Below are positions 19,653 through 29,529 of a stretch of 64,000 bases of DNA, piece by piece. Source of the stretch: Symbiodinium natans (Eukaryota; Sar; Dinophyceae; Suessiales; Symbiodiniaceae); contig CAJNDS010002568.1 of NCBI GenBank assembly GCA_905221605.1, positions 664,913 to 728,912 of the forward strand, read 5' to 3'. The position numbers and the translations under genes were made by a program. Below the pieces are notes generated by a model. The model had not been told where the DNA came from, ran no database searches, and worked only from the letters and a program-made list of their open reading frames with translations. Positions within the stretch are counted from its first letter, which is position 1, and each line of letters opens with the position of its first letter.

Positions 19653-20114
19653 CTTTAAGACCCCGAGTTGAACCTACGTCGGCATTTCCAAAGTAAGGGG
19701 CCAGCCCTAAACCCTAAACCCTAAACCCTAAACCCTAAACCCTAAACCCTAAACCCTAAGAAAAAAAACGGCCTGTTGAAAAAAAAAAGGTTGGAACGAA
19801 CCAGCCTCGGGGTCTCGAGGTGTAGGAGGAAGTGCTTCGCTCTTTACGGCCATGCGCATGAAGGTTTGCGCTGAGCGTTTAGGGTTTTTGGCGCTTAGCG
19901 TTTAAGGTTTAGGGTTTAGGGTCTAGGGCCTAGGGTCTAGGGTCTAGGGTCTAGGGTTTAGGGTTTAAGGTTTAGGGCTTCGGAGTTACCCTGACATGAC
20001 ACTGATATTACACTGCATCGACCCGTGGTGGAAGATATGATGCATTGCGACATCTTGGTTTTGCATATTCTCTTGTCGGACTTTGAAATTCAGACAACAC
20101 TACGAAAGCCCCTA

Positions 20115-20250
20115 CACTCTTGAAGCCCGTGCGTGGCGGGAGGGTTTCCCCAAGGCCTCCAGGAGAAGCTTGGCCAAACAGGCCGCCGCCACTGGGAGAA
20201 GCTTGGCCGAAGAGGCCGCCGCCGCTGCTGGCCCCACCTCTCTTCGACAT
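20115..20250 (-). CDS. FG exon with two FGQASP repeats
   Basis: Minus reading KRGGASSGGGLFGQASPSG then GGLFGQASPGGLG. The single-repeat unit at 19325 has been doubled here (39-bp internal duplication). Same layout in the 20570 exon. Confidence 0.64.
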
Positions 20251-20347
20251 CGCTCATCAATACAGTTTTTTCTATATTATCCTTATAAGGATCTACACAT
20301 GACATAGTCTTTATTTATTTGTATTTTAATCAGGGTAGTGAAAATGA

Positions 20348-20370
20348 TGTGTGTGTGTGTGTGTGTGTGA
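20348..20370. repeat. (GT)n microsatellite
   Basis: About 11 GT dinucleotides. Confidence 0.9.
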
Positions 20371-20569
20371 CGCTATTTTCGGGTGTAGTTGGGTCCAGGG
20401 CATAAGGTTTAGAGTACGGGCCTTGGGCTCAAGATTTAGGGTGCGCTTGTTGCTTTCTTTAGGGTAGGGCATAGGCATGAAAGGCCCGCTTGTGTACCAC
20501 TCAACCGAACACGCGATGTGCTGTGACATCTTGGATTCGGACCTTTGAATTCCAGGAAGACCAGCCACC

Positions 20570-20710
20570 CTACTACACTCTTCAAGCCTCTGTGTGGCTG
20601 GAGGGTTTCCCATGGCCTCCTGGAGAAGCTTGGCCAAACAGGCCGCCGCCACTGGGAGAAGCTTGGCCGAAGAGGCCGCCACCGCTGCTGGCCGCACCTC
20701 TCTTCAAGAC
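20570..20710 (-). CDS. FG exon with two FGQASP repeats (second copy)
   Basis: Minus reading KRGAASSGGGLFGQASPSG then GGLFGQASPGGHGK. About 95% identical over its core to the 20115 exon, so a recent segmental duplication of about 470 bp spacing. Confidence 0.64.
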
Positions 20711-21239
20711 TGGCAGAAGGCCGGTATGGCAAGAAAATGATCAAAGCAATACGGCGATAATAATTGCCATAAGCATGGTAACCCCAACAAGTGCACTACT
20801 CGTAACCATACTCAGAATAGTCATAAGACATGGATCTTTATAATTATCACAACTGTGGGTTGAGTGCAGCCTCGGCGTCGACAGTAGGAATCAAAGGGGT
20901 TCCCATGTTGGTTTCGAGGGGGTCGTAAGACCTTAGAAATAAAGGAGATGAGGGCCTACTCTCCGCTCACCTTCCATCCTACGTTCTGGGCTTAGAGCTT
21001 AGGGCCAACCGGCGGCAACCCTCGACTGCTGTCCGTGTTGGACCAATGGGTTTCGTCATCAGGGTATCGGGTGGGATTGATGGGCTTGACGCTGGCAATG
21101 CTGTGTTTTACATGATTCTGAACTTGGACTCCTGTACCGCAAGCAGGCAAGACAAGCCTAAACCCTGAACACCAGAATACCCTAAACCCTCACTCAACCC
21201 TCAAGCCTACACCCTCAACCTCAAACCCTCAGCCCTGAA

Positions 21240-21342
21240 TCCTCCTAAGCCTTCATGCCGTGGCCAGGAAGCTTCCCATGGCCTCCCGGGGCAGCTTGAC
21301 CGAACAGGCCGCCGCCACTGCTGGCCCCACCTCTCTTCACAA
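21240..21342 (-). CDS. FG exon, FGQAAPGG type
   Basis: Minus reading KRGGASSGGGLFGQAAPGG then HGKLPGHG. Single-repeat version upstream of the doubled ones. Confidence 0.62.
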
Positions 21343-21549
21343 AATGACCAAAGGGAAGGTCCAAAGGTGTCACAACAACAATGACAGCTGGGTTTAGGGT
21401 TTAGGGTTAGTAGCAATCGTACTACTAGTCTAGTATAAAGGGTAATAGGAATAAAGCAGAAAAGATCCGTTAATCTTGTCTGAATCATCGGAATATAGTC
21501 AACAAAATGCTCGTGATCTGCATGCTGCCCCTCCTCACTTCTAGGGTCT

Positions 21550-21616
21550 GGGGTTTAGGGTTTAGGGTTTAGGGTTTAGGGTTTAGGGTTTAGGGTTTAG
21601 GGTTTAGGGTTTAGGG
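21550..21616 (+). repeat. TTTAGGG array
   Basis: About nine perfect units. Confidence 0.9.
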
Positions 21617-21750
21617 CTTGCGGAGCTAGGGCACCGGTTGGTCGGCGTGGCGCTAAGTTCCTGAAGGCCATCTGGAGGCCCTCATTGAAGACTTCTCTGT
21701 GCGAAACTGCCCCCGCAAAAAGCCAGAAACCCTAAACCTGCAAAACAACA

Positions 21751-21890
21751 CTATAAACCCTATAAACCCTATAAACCCTATAAACCCTATAAACCCTATA
21801 AAGCCTATAAACCCTATAAACCCTATAAACCCTATAAACCCTATAAACCCTATAAACCCTATAAACCCTATAAACCCAATACCCTATAAA
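21751..21890. repeat. TATAAACCC nonamer array
   Basis: About 15 units of CCCTATAAA, a 9-bp derivative of CCCTAAA with an inserted TA. Because 9 is a multiple of 3, one plus frame reads through as INPINPINP; I regard that as a shadow. Confidence 0.88.
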
Positions 21891-21924
21891 CCCCATACCC
21901 TATTATTTTGGGCATTTTGGAGGT

Positions 21925-22000
21925 GCAGGTGCATTGGTGGACCCTCTGGGACTTCATCTCCCCAGCAAGCCGCCCAAAGCCCTGCCTCCCCAAAGAAACG
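21925..22000 (+). CDS. Candidate exon, unidentified
   Basis: Acceptor GGAGGTGCAG, donor CG|GTTCAG. Reads GGPSGTSSPQQAAQSPASPK KR, a low-complexity linker. Strand uncertain. Confidence 0.28.
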
Positions 22001-22540
22001 GTTCAGGGTTTAGGGTTTAGGGTTTAGGGTTTAGGGTTTAGGGTTTAGGGTTTAGGGTATAGTGTTTAGGGTATAGTGTTGGATGCAGGGGACCTTTCCT
22101 CAACCAGAGTAGCAGCCCGACAGAACACAGTTTAGGGAATATTCCTCTGGAAAGTATGGGCAGAATGTAAGAAGAGTTCCTCAAGAGAGGCCTGTTCCAA
22201 CGCTTCGTTAGGTTTATAAAGGGAGCCTGACAGAAAAATGGAAGAATTAGGGCCCACTCTGGGTCTCAGAGTTCTCCTATCCCTTCCTTGTAACCATCAC
22301 AACAAAATCATGTGTAGTGGGGTTTGGGGTTTAGGGTTTAGGGCATTATTTTGGGGTTGCGGAAAAATTTACACGCCAAAAGCTTGCAGCCATTTAGCAA
22401 AAAGAAAAGGCCCCCACCATAGCCCCTAAACCCTAAACCCTAAACCCCAAACCCTAACCCTAAACCCTAAACCCTAAAAACCCCAAACCCCTAAACCCTA
22501 AACCCTTAACCCTAAACGCAAGCTTTCTGCTTCTCAGAAC

Positions 22541-22599
22541 GGGACCCCCGAAGAGCCCGCCGCCCGTGGCGCCGGGCGCGCCAAAGGAGGAGCTTGGGC
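22541..22599 (-). CDS. FG exon, unit III (first after B)
   Basis: Acceptor TCGCGCAG, donor CCC|GTTCTG, 59 nt. Reads PSSSFGAPGATGGGLFGGP after two bases. Both splice signals are clear. Confidence 0.66.
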
Positions 22600-22612
22600 C
22601 TGCGCGATTGGG

Positions 22613-22925
22613 GAAGTTTAGGGTTCAGGGTTTAGGGTTTGGGGTTTAGGGTTTAGGGTATAGGGTTTAGGGAGTTTAGGGTTTAGGGTTTTAGGGTTTA
22701 GGGTTTAGGGTTTGGGGTTTAGGGTTTAGGGTTTGGGGTTTAGGGTTTAGGGTTTAGGCTTTAGGCTTTAGTGTTTAGGGTTTAGGGTTTTAGGGTTTAG
22801 GGTTTAGGGTTTAGGGTTTAGGGTTTAGGGTTTAGGGTTTTAGGGTTTAGGGTTTAGGGTTTGGGGTTTAGGGTTTAGGGTTTTAGGGTTTAGGGTTTAG
22901 GGTTTGGGGTTTAGGGTTTCGGTGG
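22613..22925 (+). repeat. Degenerate TTTAGGG array
   Basis: Over 40 units, with TTTGGGG and TTTTAGGG variants and a higher-order pattern in which a TTTTAGGG recurs about every 70-100 bp. Confidence 0.88.
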
Positions 22926-23715
22926 TTTGGGAGGTTGAGGGTTCGGGAATGGAGGGTTTTTGGAGTGAGGGTTTGAAGGATTTAGGCTTGGCGGACCTTT
23001 GGTCGTTTTTGATGTTTCTTTTTGGCGGGAAACCCTCCGCACCCTGAACCCTCAACACTCCAAAGCCCCAAACTCTAAACCCCAAACGCTGGGACTTGGG
23101 TTTTAGGTTTTAGGCTTCGGAATTGAGAGGCTTGGGTTTTCGGGTGTGGGGGGGGGGGGGAGAGGTTAGTGGGTTTATGGGATTTAGGTTTAGGGATTGG
23201 GGTTTAGGGTTTGGGTTATCCTAAACCCTAAACCCTAAACCCCAAACCCCAAACCCTAAACCCTAAACCCTTTGTGGGTTTAGTAAGGGTCGAGACTGGT
23301 ATGTGAGGCGTTCATCAAGTTTGGAACCCTCTGCAGCCCAAAGCCCTGAGCCTGAAACCCTAAAAGCCTGGAGCCCTTGCTCCAAAACCCGAAACCCGAA
23401 ACCCGAAACCCTAAACCCTAAACCCTAAACCCTAAACCCTAAACCCTAGGCAAGAACCCTAGAGTCTGGAGCCTCAATAGCCCTAAATCCGGGGTAGAGG
23501 GAACCTGGCGCCAAACCCAAGACCCCTCACCACCCTAAACCCTATCGCCCCTAGACCTATACACCCTAAACCCAAACCCCTAAATCCTAACGCTGTGGCT
23601 TTGCAAGCATGTCTCAGGCCTGGGGGAGCAATGAAACTTCGGTCTGATCCCAGAGAAGCTTAGAACAAGCTAGAAACCAGCAAGGCAATTTGTTTCCGCA
23701 CGGGGAGACCCACAG

Positions 23716-23750
23716 CAGACGCCAGAAACCTATGAGGCGGCAATAAAAGG
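23716..23750 (+). CDS. Candidate short exon
   Basis: Acceptor CCCACAG, donor GG|GTACCA, reads QTPETYEAAIK. Only 35 bp; weak. Confidence 0.25.
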
Positions 23751-23935
23751 GTACCACCCGCGGGGTCCTAGGTTTGAGGCGGGCTGCGAGGGCCGAGGGC
23801 CCAGGGTGGTTTAGGAAATAAGGTTTAAGTTTTTAGGGTGTCGGCTTTGAGGGTGAAGAATCACACCCTTGCTCGAAAGGGGTCTATCACACGGCACTGT
23901 CGACGTCACCCGTCGCCCACATGTCCCACAACAGT

Positions 23936-24052
23936 TTTTAGGGTTTAGGGTTTAGGGTTTAGGGTGTAGGGTTTAGGGTTTAGGGTTTAGGGTTCAGGGT
24001 TTAAGGTTTAGGGTTCAGGGTTTAGGGTTCAGGGTTCGGGTTTAGGGTTCAA
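23936..24052 (+). repeat. TTTAGGG array, degenerate towards the right
   Basis: Ends close to the 3' end of the PPR-SMR gene; TTCAGGG variants accumulate at the right side. Confidence 0.85.
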
Positions 24053-24189
24053 CCTTCAACCGACTTCTTGCCCAATTCTTGTCGGCTCAGGGAAAAGCGA
24101 GCAGAGCGTGCTCCGATCGGCTCCCGCAAGATCGATCTGCACCTTTTCTCCCCGTAAGAAAAATAAAAGGTCAAATATCCTCTTGGGTT

Positions 24190-25881
24190 TCATATAAACA
24201 AGTACAAAAAAGTGATTCCGAAGGGGGATATAGGTGCCATGCCCCGGTTGCGAGGGTGGATCCTGTTCGGTATCCCGTGCTGGTCGAGCAAGTTGAGCAC
24301 GGAAGCCCGCACGTCTGACGTGCCCCACGCCGGCCGGGACTTCCCCCAGCCAGTTATGATCCCGAAGGACGCTGCATCCTGGCCTCCGCCCAGCTTTTCT
24401 GGGACGATTTCGGCCAGCCACCAAAGCACGGCCAGCATCGCTGAACCGCAGGAGTGGTGATGAAGATCAATCTGGGTTCCACTTGCAAGCAGCATGTCTG
24501 GCCAGGCTTGGTTCGCCAACGCTTGGCGGAATATGTCGAAGCCGGTGACCTCGGTGTACACTGTACAGTCCAGAATTTGGGCGTAAGAGTCCGGGCCAGG
24601 ATGTAGCATCTGCGAAAACAAATGCAGGGCCATCTGCCACTCGCCACCCTTCTCACAGGCGCTGATGCCGGCACTGAAGCTGATTTCATTTGGCACCAGT
24701 CTGGCCACGGGCATCTGCGAAAACAAATGCAGGGCCATCTGCCACTCACCACCTTTCTCACAGGCGCTGATGCCGGCATTTAAGCTGATGTCGTCTGGCA
24801 CCAGTCTGGCCACGGGCATCTGTGAAAGCAAATGCAAGGCCATCTGCCACTCACCACCCTTCTCACAAGCGCTGATGCCAGCATTGACGTTGATTTCGTC
24901 TGGCACCAGTCTGGCCACGGGCATCTGCGAAAGCAAATGCAGAGCCATCTGCCACTCGCCACCCTTCTCACAGGCGCTGATGCCCGCACTGAAGCTGATT
25001 TTGTCTGGCACCAGTCTGGCCACGGGCATCTGCGAAAACAAATGCAGGGCCATCTGCCACTCACCACCTTTCTCACAGGCGCTGATGCCGGCATTTAAGC
25101 TGATGTCGTCTGGCACCAGTCTGGCCACGGGCATCTGTGAAAGCAAATGCAAGGCCATCTGCCACTCACCACCCTTCTCACAAGCGCTGATGCCAGCATT
25201 GACGTTGATTTCGTCTGGCACCAGTCTGGCCACGGGCATCTGCGAAAGCAAATGCAGAGCCATCTGCCACTCGCCACCCTTCTCACAGGCGCTGATGCCC
25301 GCACTGAAGCTGATTTTGTCTGGCACCAGTCTGGCCACGGGCATCTGCGAAAACAAATGCAGGGCCATCTGCCACTCACCACCTTTCTCACAGGCGCTGA
25401 TGCCGGCATTTAAGCTGATGTCGTCTGGCACCAGTCTGGCCACGGGCATCTGTGAAAGCAAACGCAAGGCCATCTGCCACTCAGCACCCTTCCCGCAGGC
25501 GCTGATACCAGCATTGAAGCTGATTTCGTTGGGCTCAACGTGCACTGAAATCATTTGCGTGATGAGCTGAAGGGCAAGCTGCCACTGAGAGCCCTTTTCG
25601 CACGCCGTGATCGCAGCACTGTTGCTGAAAATATCAGGCAGCACCTCACATACCATGATATCTGCAAGAACTTGGATGGCAACCTGCCAGCGCCTGGCTC
25701 TTCCGCAACCCACGATGGCCACGCAGAACGCCCTCTGATCCCTTTCTGTTGGCAATAAGTCCTTCAGCAGATGGACCGCAAGCTGCCAGTCTTGCTTCCG
25801 GCAAGCTGCTCGAATCAATGCTGCGGGTTCCGGGCGACTCGCTACAGCGACGTGGCTTTGTGCTGCAGCCTGTGGCCACAT
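24190..25881 (-). CDS. PPR-SMR protein, intronless, 563 residues
   Basis: Sequence-specific RNA-binding protein of the pentatricopeptide repeat class with a C-terminal SMR domain; such proteins usually act on organelle RNA. It has eleven 35-residue PPR motifs from about residue 49 to 430 (consensus NAGISACEKGGEWQMALHLF, ending MPVARLVPD), preceded by a degenerate half motif (DWQLAVHLLKDLL). The SMR part has DLH at 472-474, TGWG at 510-513 and a final helix near 525-537, as expected for the family. By the plant PPR code the residue pairs 5/35 run C-D, S-N, N-D, N-D, S-D, N-D, N-D, S-D, N-D, N-N, S-?, i.e. mainly U and G; applying that code here is inference. Residues repeat in blocks of three motifs (see 24780-25409). 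The start ATG at 25879-25881 is the first after an in-frame TAA about ten codons upstream. No clear targeting peptide is seen, so the location is open. It is the only long uninterrupted ORF in the window and has no telomere-type repeats inside. Confidence 0.93.
   Translation of the reverse strand: MWPQAAAQSHVAVASRPEPAALIRAACRKQDWQLAVHLLKDLLPTERDQRAFCVAIVGCGRARRWQVAIQVLADIMVCEVLPDIFSNSAAITACEKGSQWQLALQLITQMISVHVEPNEISFNAGISACGKGAEWQMALRLLSQMPVARLVPDDISLNAGISACEKGGEWQMALHLFSQMPVARLVPDKISFSAGISACEKGGEWQMALHLLSQMPVARLVPDEINVNAGISACEKGGEWQMALHLLSQMPVARLVPDDISLNAGISACEKGGEWQMALHLFSQMPVARLVPDKISFSAGISACEKGGEWQMALHLLSQMPVARLVPDEINVNAGISACEKGGEWQMALHLLSQMPVARLVPDDISLNAGISACEKGGEWQMALHLFSQMPVARLVPNEISFSAGISACEKGGEWQMALHLFSQMLHPGPDSYAQILDCTVYTEVTGFDIFRQALANQAWPDMLLASGTQIDLHHHSCGSAMLAVLWWLAEIVPEKLGGGQDAASFGIITGWGKSRPAWGTSDVRASVLNLLDQHGIPNRIHPRNRGMAPISPFGITFLYLFI
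24780..25409 (-). repeat. 315-bp tandem duplication (three PPR motifs each)
   Basis: 24780-25094 and 25095-25409 encode identical 105-residue blocks of three PPR motifs (types DISLN, KISFS, EINVN). Flanking motifs belong to the same cycle, partly diverged. It implies recent expansion by unequal exchange, in frame. Confidence 0.93.
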
Positions 25882-25930
25882 CGCTTTTTGAAGAAGTCGC
25901 AGTAGAAGCGCTTATGCAGTGCCCGTCGCA

Positions 25931-25943
25931 GAGCCCAAAATGG
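25931..25943 (-). other. Possible relic of the dinoflagellate spliced leader
   Basis: Minus strand CCATTTTGGGCTC, 50 bp before the PPR start codon. It resembles the 3' half of the dinoflagellate spliced leader (CCATTTTGGCTCAAG, recalled) with one extra G. A relic leader in front of an intronless gene would suggest insertion of a reverse-transcribed mRNA. The match is short and could be chance. Confidence 0.3.
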
Positions 25944-26031
25944 TCCAGCCTAACCATCCGAATCTCATCAGCAGGAACACTGACTAGCACTTCGGGCTAG
26001 GCGCCAAAGTGGCCCTGTTAGAATCCTTATA

Positions 26032-26065
26032 AAGGACTGCTCGTACAAGCGGAGCATCCCAAGGT
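26032..26065. mobile_element. Right end of TIR element, family 'CTTGGGATGTTCCCCC'
   Basis: AGGACTGCTCGTACAAGCGG followed by AGCATCCCAAG, the right arm only, just upstream of the PPR gene. Confidence 0.45.
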
Positions 26066-26548
26066 GTAGGGTTTTCAGATGGATTTGAGCTCTGGGTGTC
26101 CAGTGCTTCTAGCTATAGCATTCGGGCCGATGGTCTCGGACCGAAGGGGAGGATCTTGAGATTAAAAGGGGCTTTCAGTCTCTGAGGTAGGGCGGCCTCT
26201 TTCGTACAAACCCAGTTCGAGGCCAAACGCCCTTCCGAATTTTGAAGAACTCAAAAGGCCTGCCAAGCAAAAAAAGACCAGCCCCAAAAACGAGAAACCC
26301 TGGTTTGAGTCGAACTAAACCACAAACCCAAAACCCTAAACCTTGCACACCCAAACCCCCACACCCCCCCCCCCCCGCCCCCAAACCCCCCTAAACCAGA
26401 AAACTAAACCACAAAACCCTAGACCCTAAACCTTGAACTCCCCAACCCCCCAGCCACAAACCCTAGACCCTAAACCCTAAACCCTAAACCCAACCCTGTA
26501 CTCCCAAACCCCCAAACCCCCCCAACAACCCCACCCAGCTGGTCCTGC

Positions 26549-26589
26549 CTGCTGGCGCCTTAATCTCCGGCTCAGGCTGCACTTGGTAC
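26549..26589 (-). CDS. Exon B (PEPEI exon), unit III
   Basis: Acceptor AAATCAG, reads YQVQPEPEIKAPA after one base, donor G|GCAGGA. Frame and strand fixed by the other B copies. Confidence 0.7.
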
Positions 26590-27021
26590 CTGATTTGGAT
26601 AAGCCCTAAGTACCCTCAACCGTAAATACCCTAAATACCCTAAATACCCTAAATGCCCTCAATACCCTTAATATCCAAAAAAACCCTTAATGCCCTTAAT
26701 TTCCTGAATACCCGAAACCCGACAAGGCTTAGGGGTGGTTGGTGGTTTGGGCTTCGGGGTGTACGCGCTTCGGGGATGCCGGGTTCCCTGCTTTTTGTTG
26801 GCCGGGGAGGGGGATTAGGGTTTCTTGGTCTAGGGGCGTGTATACGGGCCCCTCAACCCGAAACTTGAAACCCTACAGCCCTAAACCCTAGACCCCTAAT
26901 AGGCCCTAAATCCATAAAAAAATCCACAAGCCCTAAACCCCAAACCCTAAACCCTATGAACATGAACCCTGCCAGAAGCCACACACTCCAAAAAACCTCG
27001 CCGGAATCTACAGGAGCTGAT

Positions 27022-27240
27022 AAGCTAACCCTAAGGGTCCATGTGCCCAAATAGGTTCTACTCGGGCCGACATGTACTCAAGAAAAAGGGTACTTTGGGG
27101 CAGAAGAAAATGGGGTTTACGAAAAGTGGGGACCTCTAAAATAGACCCAAATAGTAGGATTCCCTTAGAAAAAGGTAAACTCCCCCCCCCCCCCCCCAAT
27201 TTCGGAAACCCCCATCTAGGTACATGGACCCTTAGGCTAC
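27022..27240. mobile_element. TIR element, family 'GGTCCATG' (long copy)
   Basis: Left end GCTAACCCTAAGGGTCCATG, right end GGTACATGGACCCTTAGGCT; imperfect inverted repeats of about 20 bp. The interior has a second inverted pair (GGGTACTTTGGGGC and neighbours) and a 15-C run. No ORF of note. Confidence 0.6.
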
Positions 27241-27288
27241 GCGTTCCTTGGCAGTTTAGAGCGTGTTCATGGCTTAGGGGTTGAAATG

Positions 27289-27556
27289 TTAGGGTTTAGG
27301 GTTAGGGTTTAGGGTTTTGGGGTTTAGGGGTTTTTAGGGTTTAGGGTTTAGGGTTTAGGGTTTAGGGTTTAGGGTTTTAGGGTTTAGGGTTTAGGGTTTA
27401 GGGTTTAGGGTTTAGGGTTTAGGGTTTAGGGTTTAGGGTTTAGGGTTTAGGGTTTAGGGTTTAGGGTTTAGGGTTTAGGGTTTAGGGTTTAGGTTTTGGG
27501 GTTTAGGGTTTAGGGTTGAGGGCTTAGGGTTTAGGGTTTAGGGGTTAGGGTTTAGA
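27289..27556 (+). repeat. Long TTTAGGG array
   Basis: Over 35 units, perfect in the centre and degenerate at both ends. It is the right-hand partner of the C-rich DNA around 26880-26955. Confidence 0.92.
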
Positions 27557-27565
27557 GGGGGGGCA

Positions 27566-27638
27566 CTTGTTACAGATCTTCAAGTACATCACGTGCTCGT
27601 TGCCCGCATACTTGGCCATGAGGGTGTCGATCTCATTC
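27566..27638 (-). CDS. Exon C, unit III
   Basis: Acceptor CACGCTGAG; after one base reads NEIDTLMAKYAGN then EHVMYLKICNK. A donor GTGCCC overlaps the last codon. Same length as unit I (73 nt). Confidence 0.76.
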
Positions 27639-27687
27639 CTCAGCGTGAGCTTCAGGACGTGTGAGACCCTCAAATGCACTTTGTTTC

Positions 27688-27845
27688 CGTAAGCCCCTAA
27701 GCCCCTAAGCCCCTAAGCCCCGAAGCCCCCAAGAGCCCCTAAGCCCCGAAGCCCCGAAGCCCCGAAGCCCCTAAGCCCCTGAGCCCCTAAGCCCCTGAGC
27801 CCCTGAGCCCCTGAGCCCCTGAGCCCCTGAGCCCCTGAGCGCCTA
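27688..27845. repeat. CCCCTAAG / CCCCTGAG octamer array
   Basis: About 18 octamers, first CCCCTAAG and CCCCGAAG, then a homogenised run of seven CCCCTGAG. Confidence 0.85.
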
Positions 27846-28034
27846 CCCTAAGCACCCAAGCCCTAAACCCTAAGCTTTCTCACCCACCTTGAACTCTGAA
27901 CCCAAAGCGATCCCCGTGACACCCCGACCCTATACCTTAAACAGCCAGACACCCTCAGCCCTGAGTTCTAAACTCAAAACCCTGAACCCTGAACCCGAAG
28001 CCCTAAACCCTAAATCGCAATCTTCCCATCAACC

Positions 28035-28125
28035 AGAGGGTGACAGTCTTGAGGCCGGGGGTCCTCGAGTTTTAGCTTTACTCTCCTCTCCTTTCTTCTT
28101 GTCGGCTTGGTTCTCTCTACGCCAA
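28035..28125 (-). CDS. Candidate exon between D and C of unit III
   Basis: Acceptor GGCGTAG; reads ENQADKKKGEESKAKTRGPP then ASRLSPSG and a stop TGA. Lysine/glutamate-rich. It has no equivalent between D and C of the other units and would end the protein, so it may be a separate gene end or not coding. Confidence 0.3.
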
Positions 28126-28435
28126 AAAAATGCGGAGCGTGATTCCCAAGAAGCTAAACCCTAAACCCTGAACCAAAACCCTAAACCCTAAACCCTAAAC
28201 CCTAAACCCTAAACCCTAAACCCTAAACCTTAGGGCATTCAGGACTGGTGGCTTGGCTTGAGAGGTCAGGGCGTTCGGGCTTTAGGGCTTTCAACTTTAG
28301 GGTCCAAGCTTTGGTCTTGAGGGTCTAGGGAATTAGGGCTTAGGGCTTTGGGGGCATGTAGGTCTTGAGGGTATAGGGGTTTTAGGTGTCAGTCGGGTGT
28401 GAGGGCAGCCGCTTTAAGGCTTGCTGGCGAGGGAC

Positions 28436-28488
28436 AGCTTGCTCGGGTTGTGCTGCTGATAGATCTTGACCATCCGCTCCTTGTATGC
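28436..28488 (-). CDS. Exon D (HNPSK exon), unit III
   Basis: Acceptor AGAAGAG, 53 nt, reads AYKERMVKIYQQHNPSK plus CT; donor CT|GTCCCT, a GT donor, unlike units I, II (GA) and IV (GC). Confidence 0.78.
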
Positions 28489-28804
28489 CTCTTCTTTGGG
28501 TAGCAAGGCTCACTAGCAACTGGCGATAAAAGGGACCCTGTTTTTGTTCTATGAATACAAGAAAGAACCCTAAACCCTAAACCCCAAACCCAAAACCCTA
28601 AACCCCAAACCCCAAACCTTGATCCTTAAACCCGAAAGGGTTCATGGGAAGCCCCACAGCGCGGGGGGGTGGGGGGGGGGAGGGTCTTGGGTGGAAGTCT
28701 CTTTGATGTCCGGTTTGAGGGTTGAGGGGTTTAGGGATTTAGGGTTTGAGGTTTAGGGGTTTAGGGTTTGAGGTTTAGGGGTTTAGGGTTTAAGGTTTAG
28801 GGGT

Positions 28805-28932
28805 TGAGGGTTGCTTGGTGGCCCAGCAACCACATTACCAAAAGGGTAATTACCTTTTGTGGGGTTGGTTACTTGTGAGGGAACCTTGAACCACAAAATA
28901 AGGACAAGGGTACCACTGGGCTACCAATCCAG
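28805..28932. mobile_element. TIR element, family 'TTGGTAGCCCAGT'
   Basis: Starts TTGGTGGCCCAGCAACC and ends GGTACCACTGGGCTACCAATC. The interior has AAAAGGGTAATTACCTTTTG, itself palindromic. Related to 55976-56232 and, more distantly, 38522-38626 and 52655-52770. Confidence 0.6.
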
Positions 28933-29092
28933 TACAAGCCATGCGGTCCCAAACTCCCAATCTGAACCTAGACAATGAGATCGCCCAACTTAAGGTTTAG
29001 GAACCCTAAACGCCGTCAACCCATGCCCCCAACTGAGCCTTGCAAGCCCTAGACCCTATACCCTGAACACCCCTAAACACTGAACCCTAAAA

Positions 29093-29196
29093 CTTGGGAT
29101 GCTCCTCCTCATACTAACTGTCCTTAGTAGGGATAGAGAACCCCCGGAGATTATAATCCATATTGAGGATTGTTAGTATAAGGGGGAACATCCCAA
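29093..29196. mobile_element. TIR element, family 'CTTGGGATGTTCCCCC' (complete)
   Basis: Left CTTGGGATGCTCCTCCTCAT, then ACTAACTGTCCTTAGTAGGG; right GAGGATTGTTAGTATAAG then GGGGGAACATCCCAA. The whole 104-bp element is a near-palindrome. Confidence 0.68.
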
Positions 29197-29299
29197 CCTA
29201 AAGCACTAAACCCTTAACCCTAAACCCCAAACCCTAAACCCTAAACCCTAAACCCCAACTGAGCCTTGAAAGCCCCCCCCCCTAAAGCGCTCAAACTGC

Positions 29300-29346
29300 C
29301 TGCTTCACATCTGTCGGCGCGGTGGACGGCTGCGGAGCTCCGACTC
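29300..29346 (-). CDS. Exon E (VKQ exon), unit III
   Basis: Acceptor TTGCAAGCAG, then two bases and VGAPQPSTAPTDVKQ, donor GCAGTT. DVKQ exit as in units I and II; no FG in this copy. Confidence 0.64.
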
Positions 29347-29529
29347 CTGCTTGCGACCCTTCAGTGCTGATGCCCAAAGGGTTTAGGGTTTAGGGTTTAG
29401 GCTTTAGGGTTTAGGGTTTAGGGTTTAGGGTTTAGGGGTTAGGGGTTAGGGGCTAGGCGTCAGGGGTTTACGGTTCAGGGCTTGGGGGATTTGAAGCGTT
29501 GAAGGGCTGTAAGGGTTACCCACTGCCTA

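Larger units (their letters stand above)
19325..29346 (-). other. Unit III of the four-fold exon series
   Basis: Transcript order: E 29300-29346, D 28436-28488, C 27566-27638, B 26549-26589, FG 22541-22599, then four GLFGQASPGG-type FG exons between 21340 and 19325. The PPR-SMR gene (24190-25881) is inserted between B and the first FG exon on the same strand. Confidence 0.62.

Noticed and set aside
21699-22013. 104-codon ORF with INPINP repeats
   Set aside because: Translation of the CCCTATAAA nonamer array; only its last part (21925-22000) might be exonic.
24665-25570. 301-codon plus-strand ORF with ICESKCRAICHSPPFSQALM repeats
   Set aside because: Antisense shadow of the PPR array; it keeps open only because the repeat period (105 bp) is a multiple of three.
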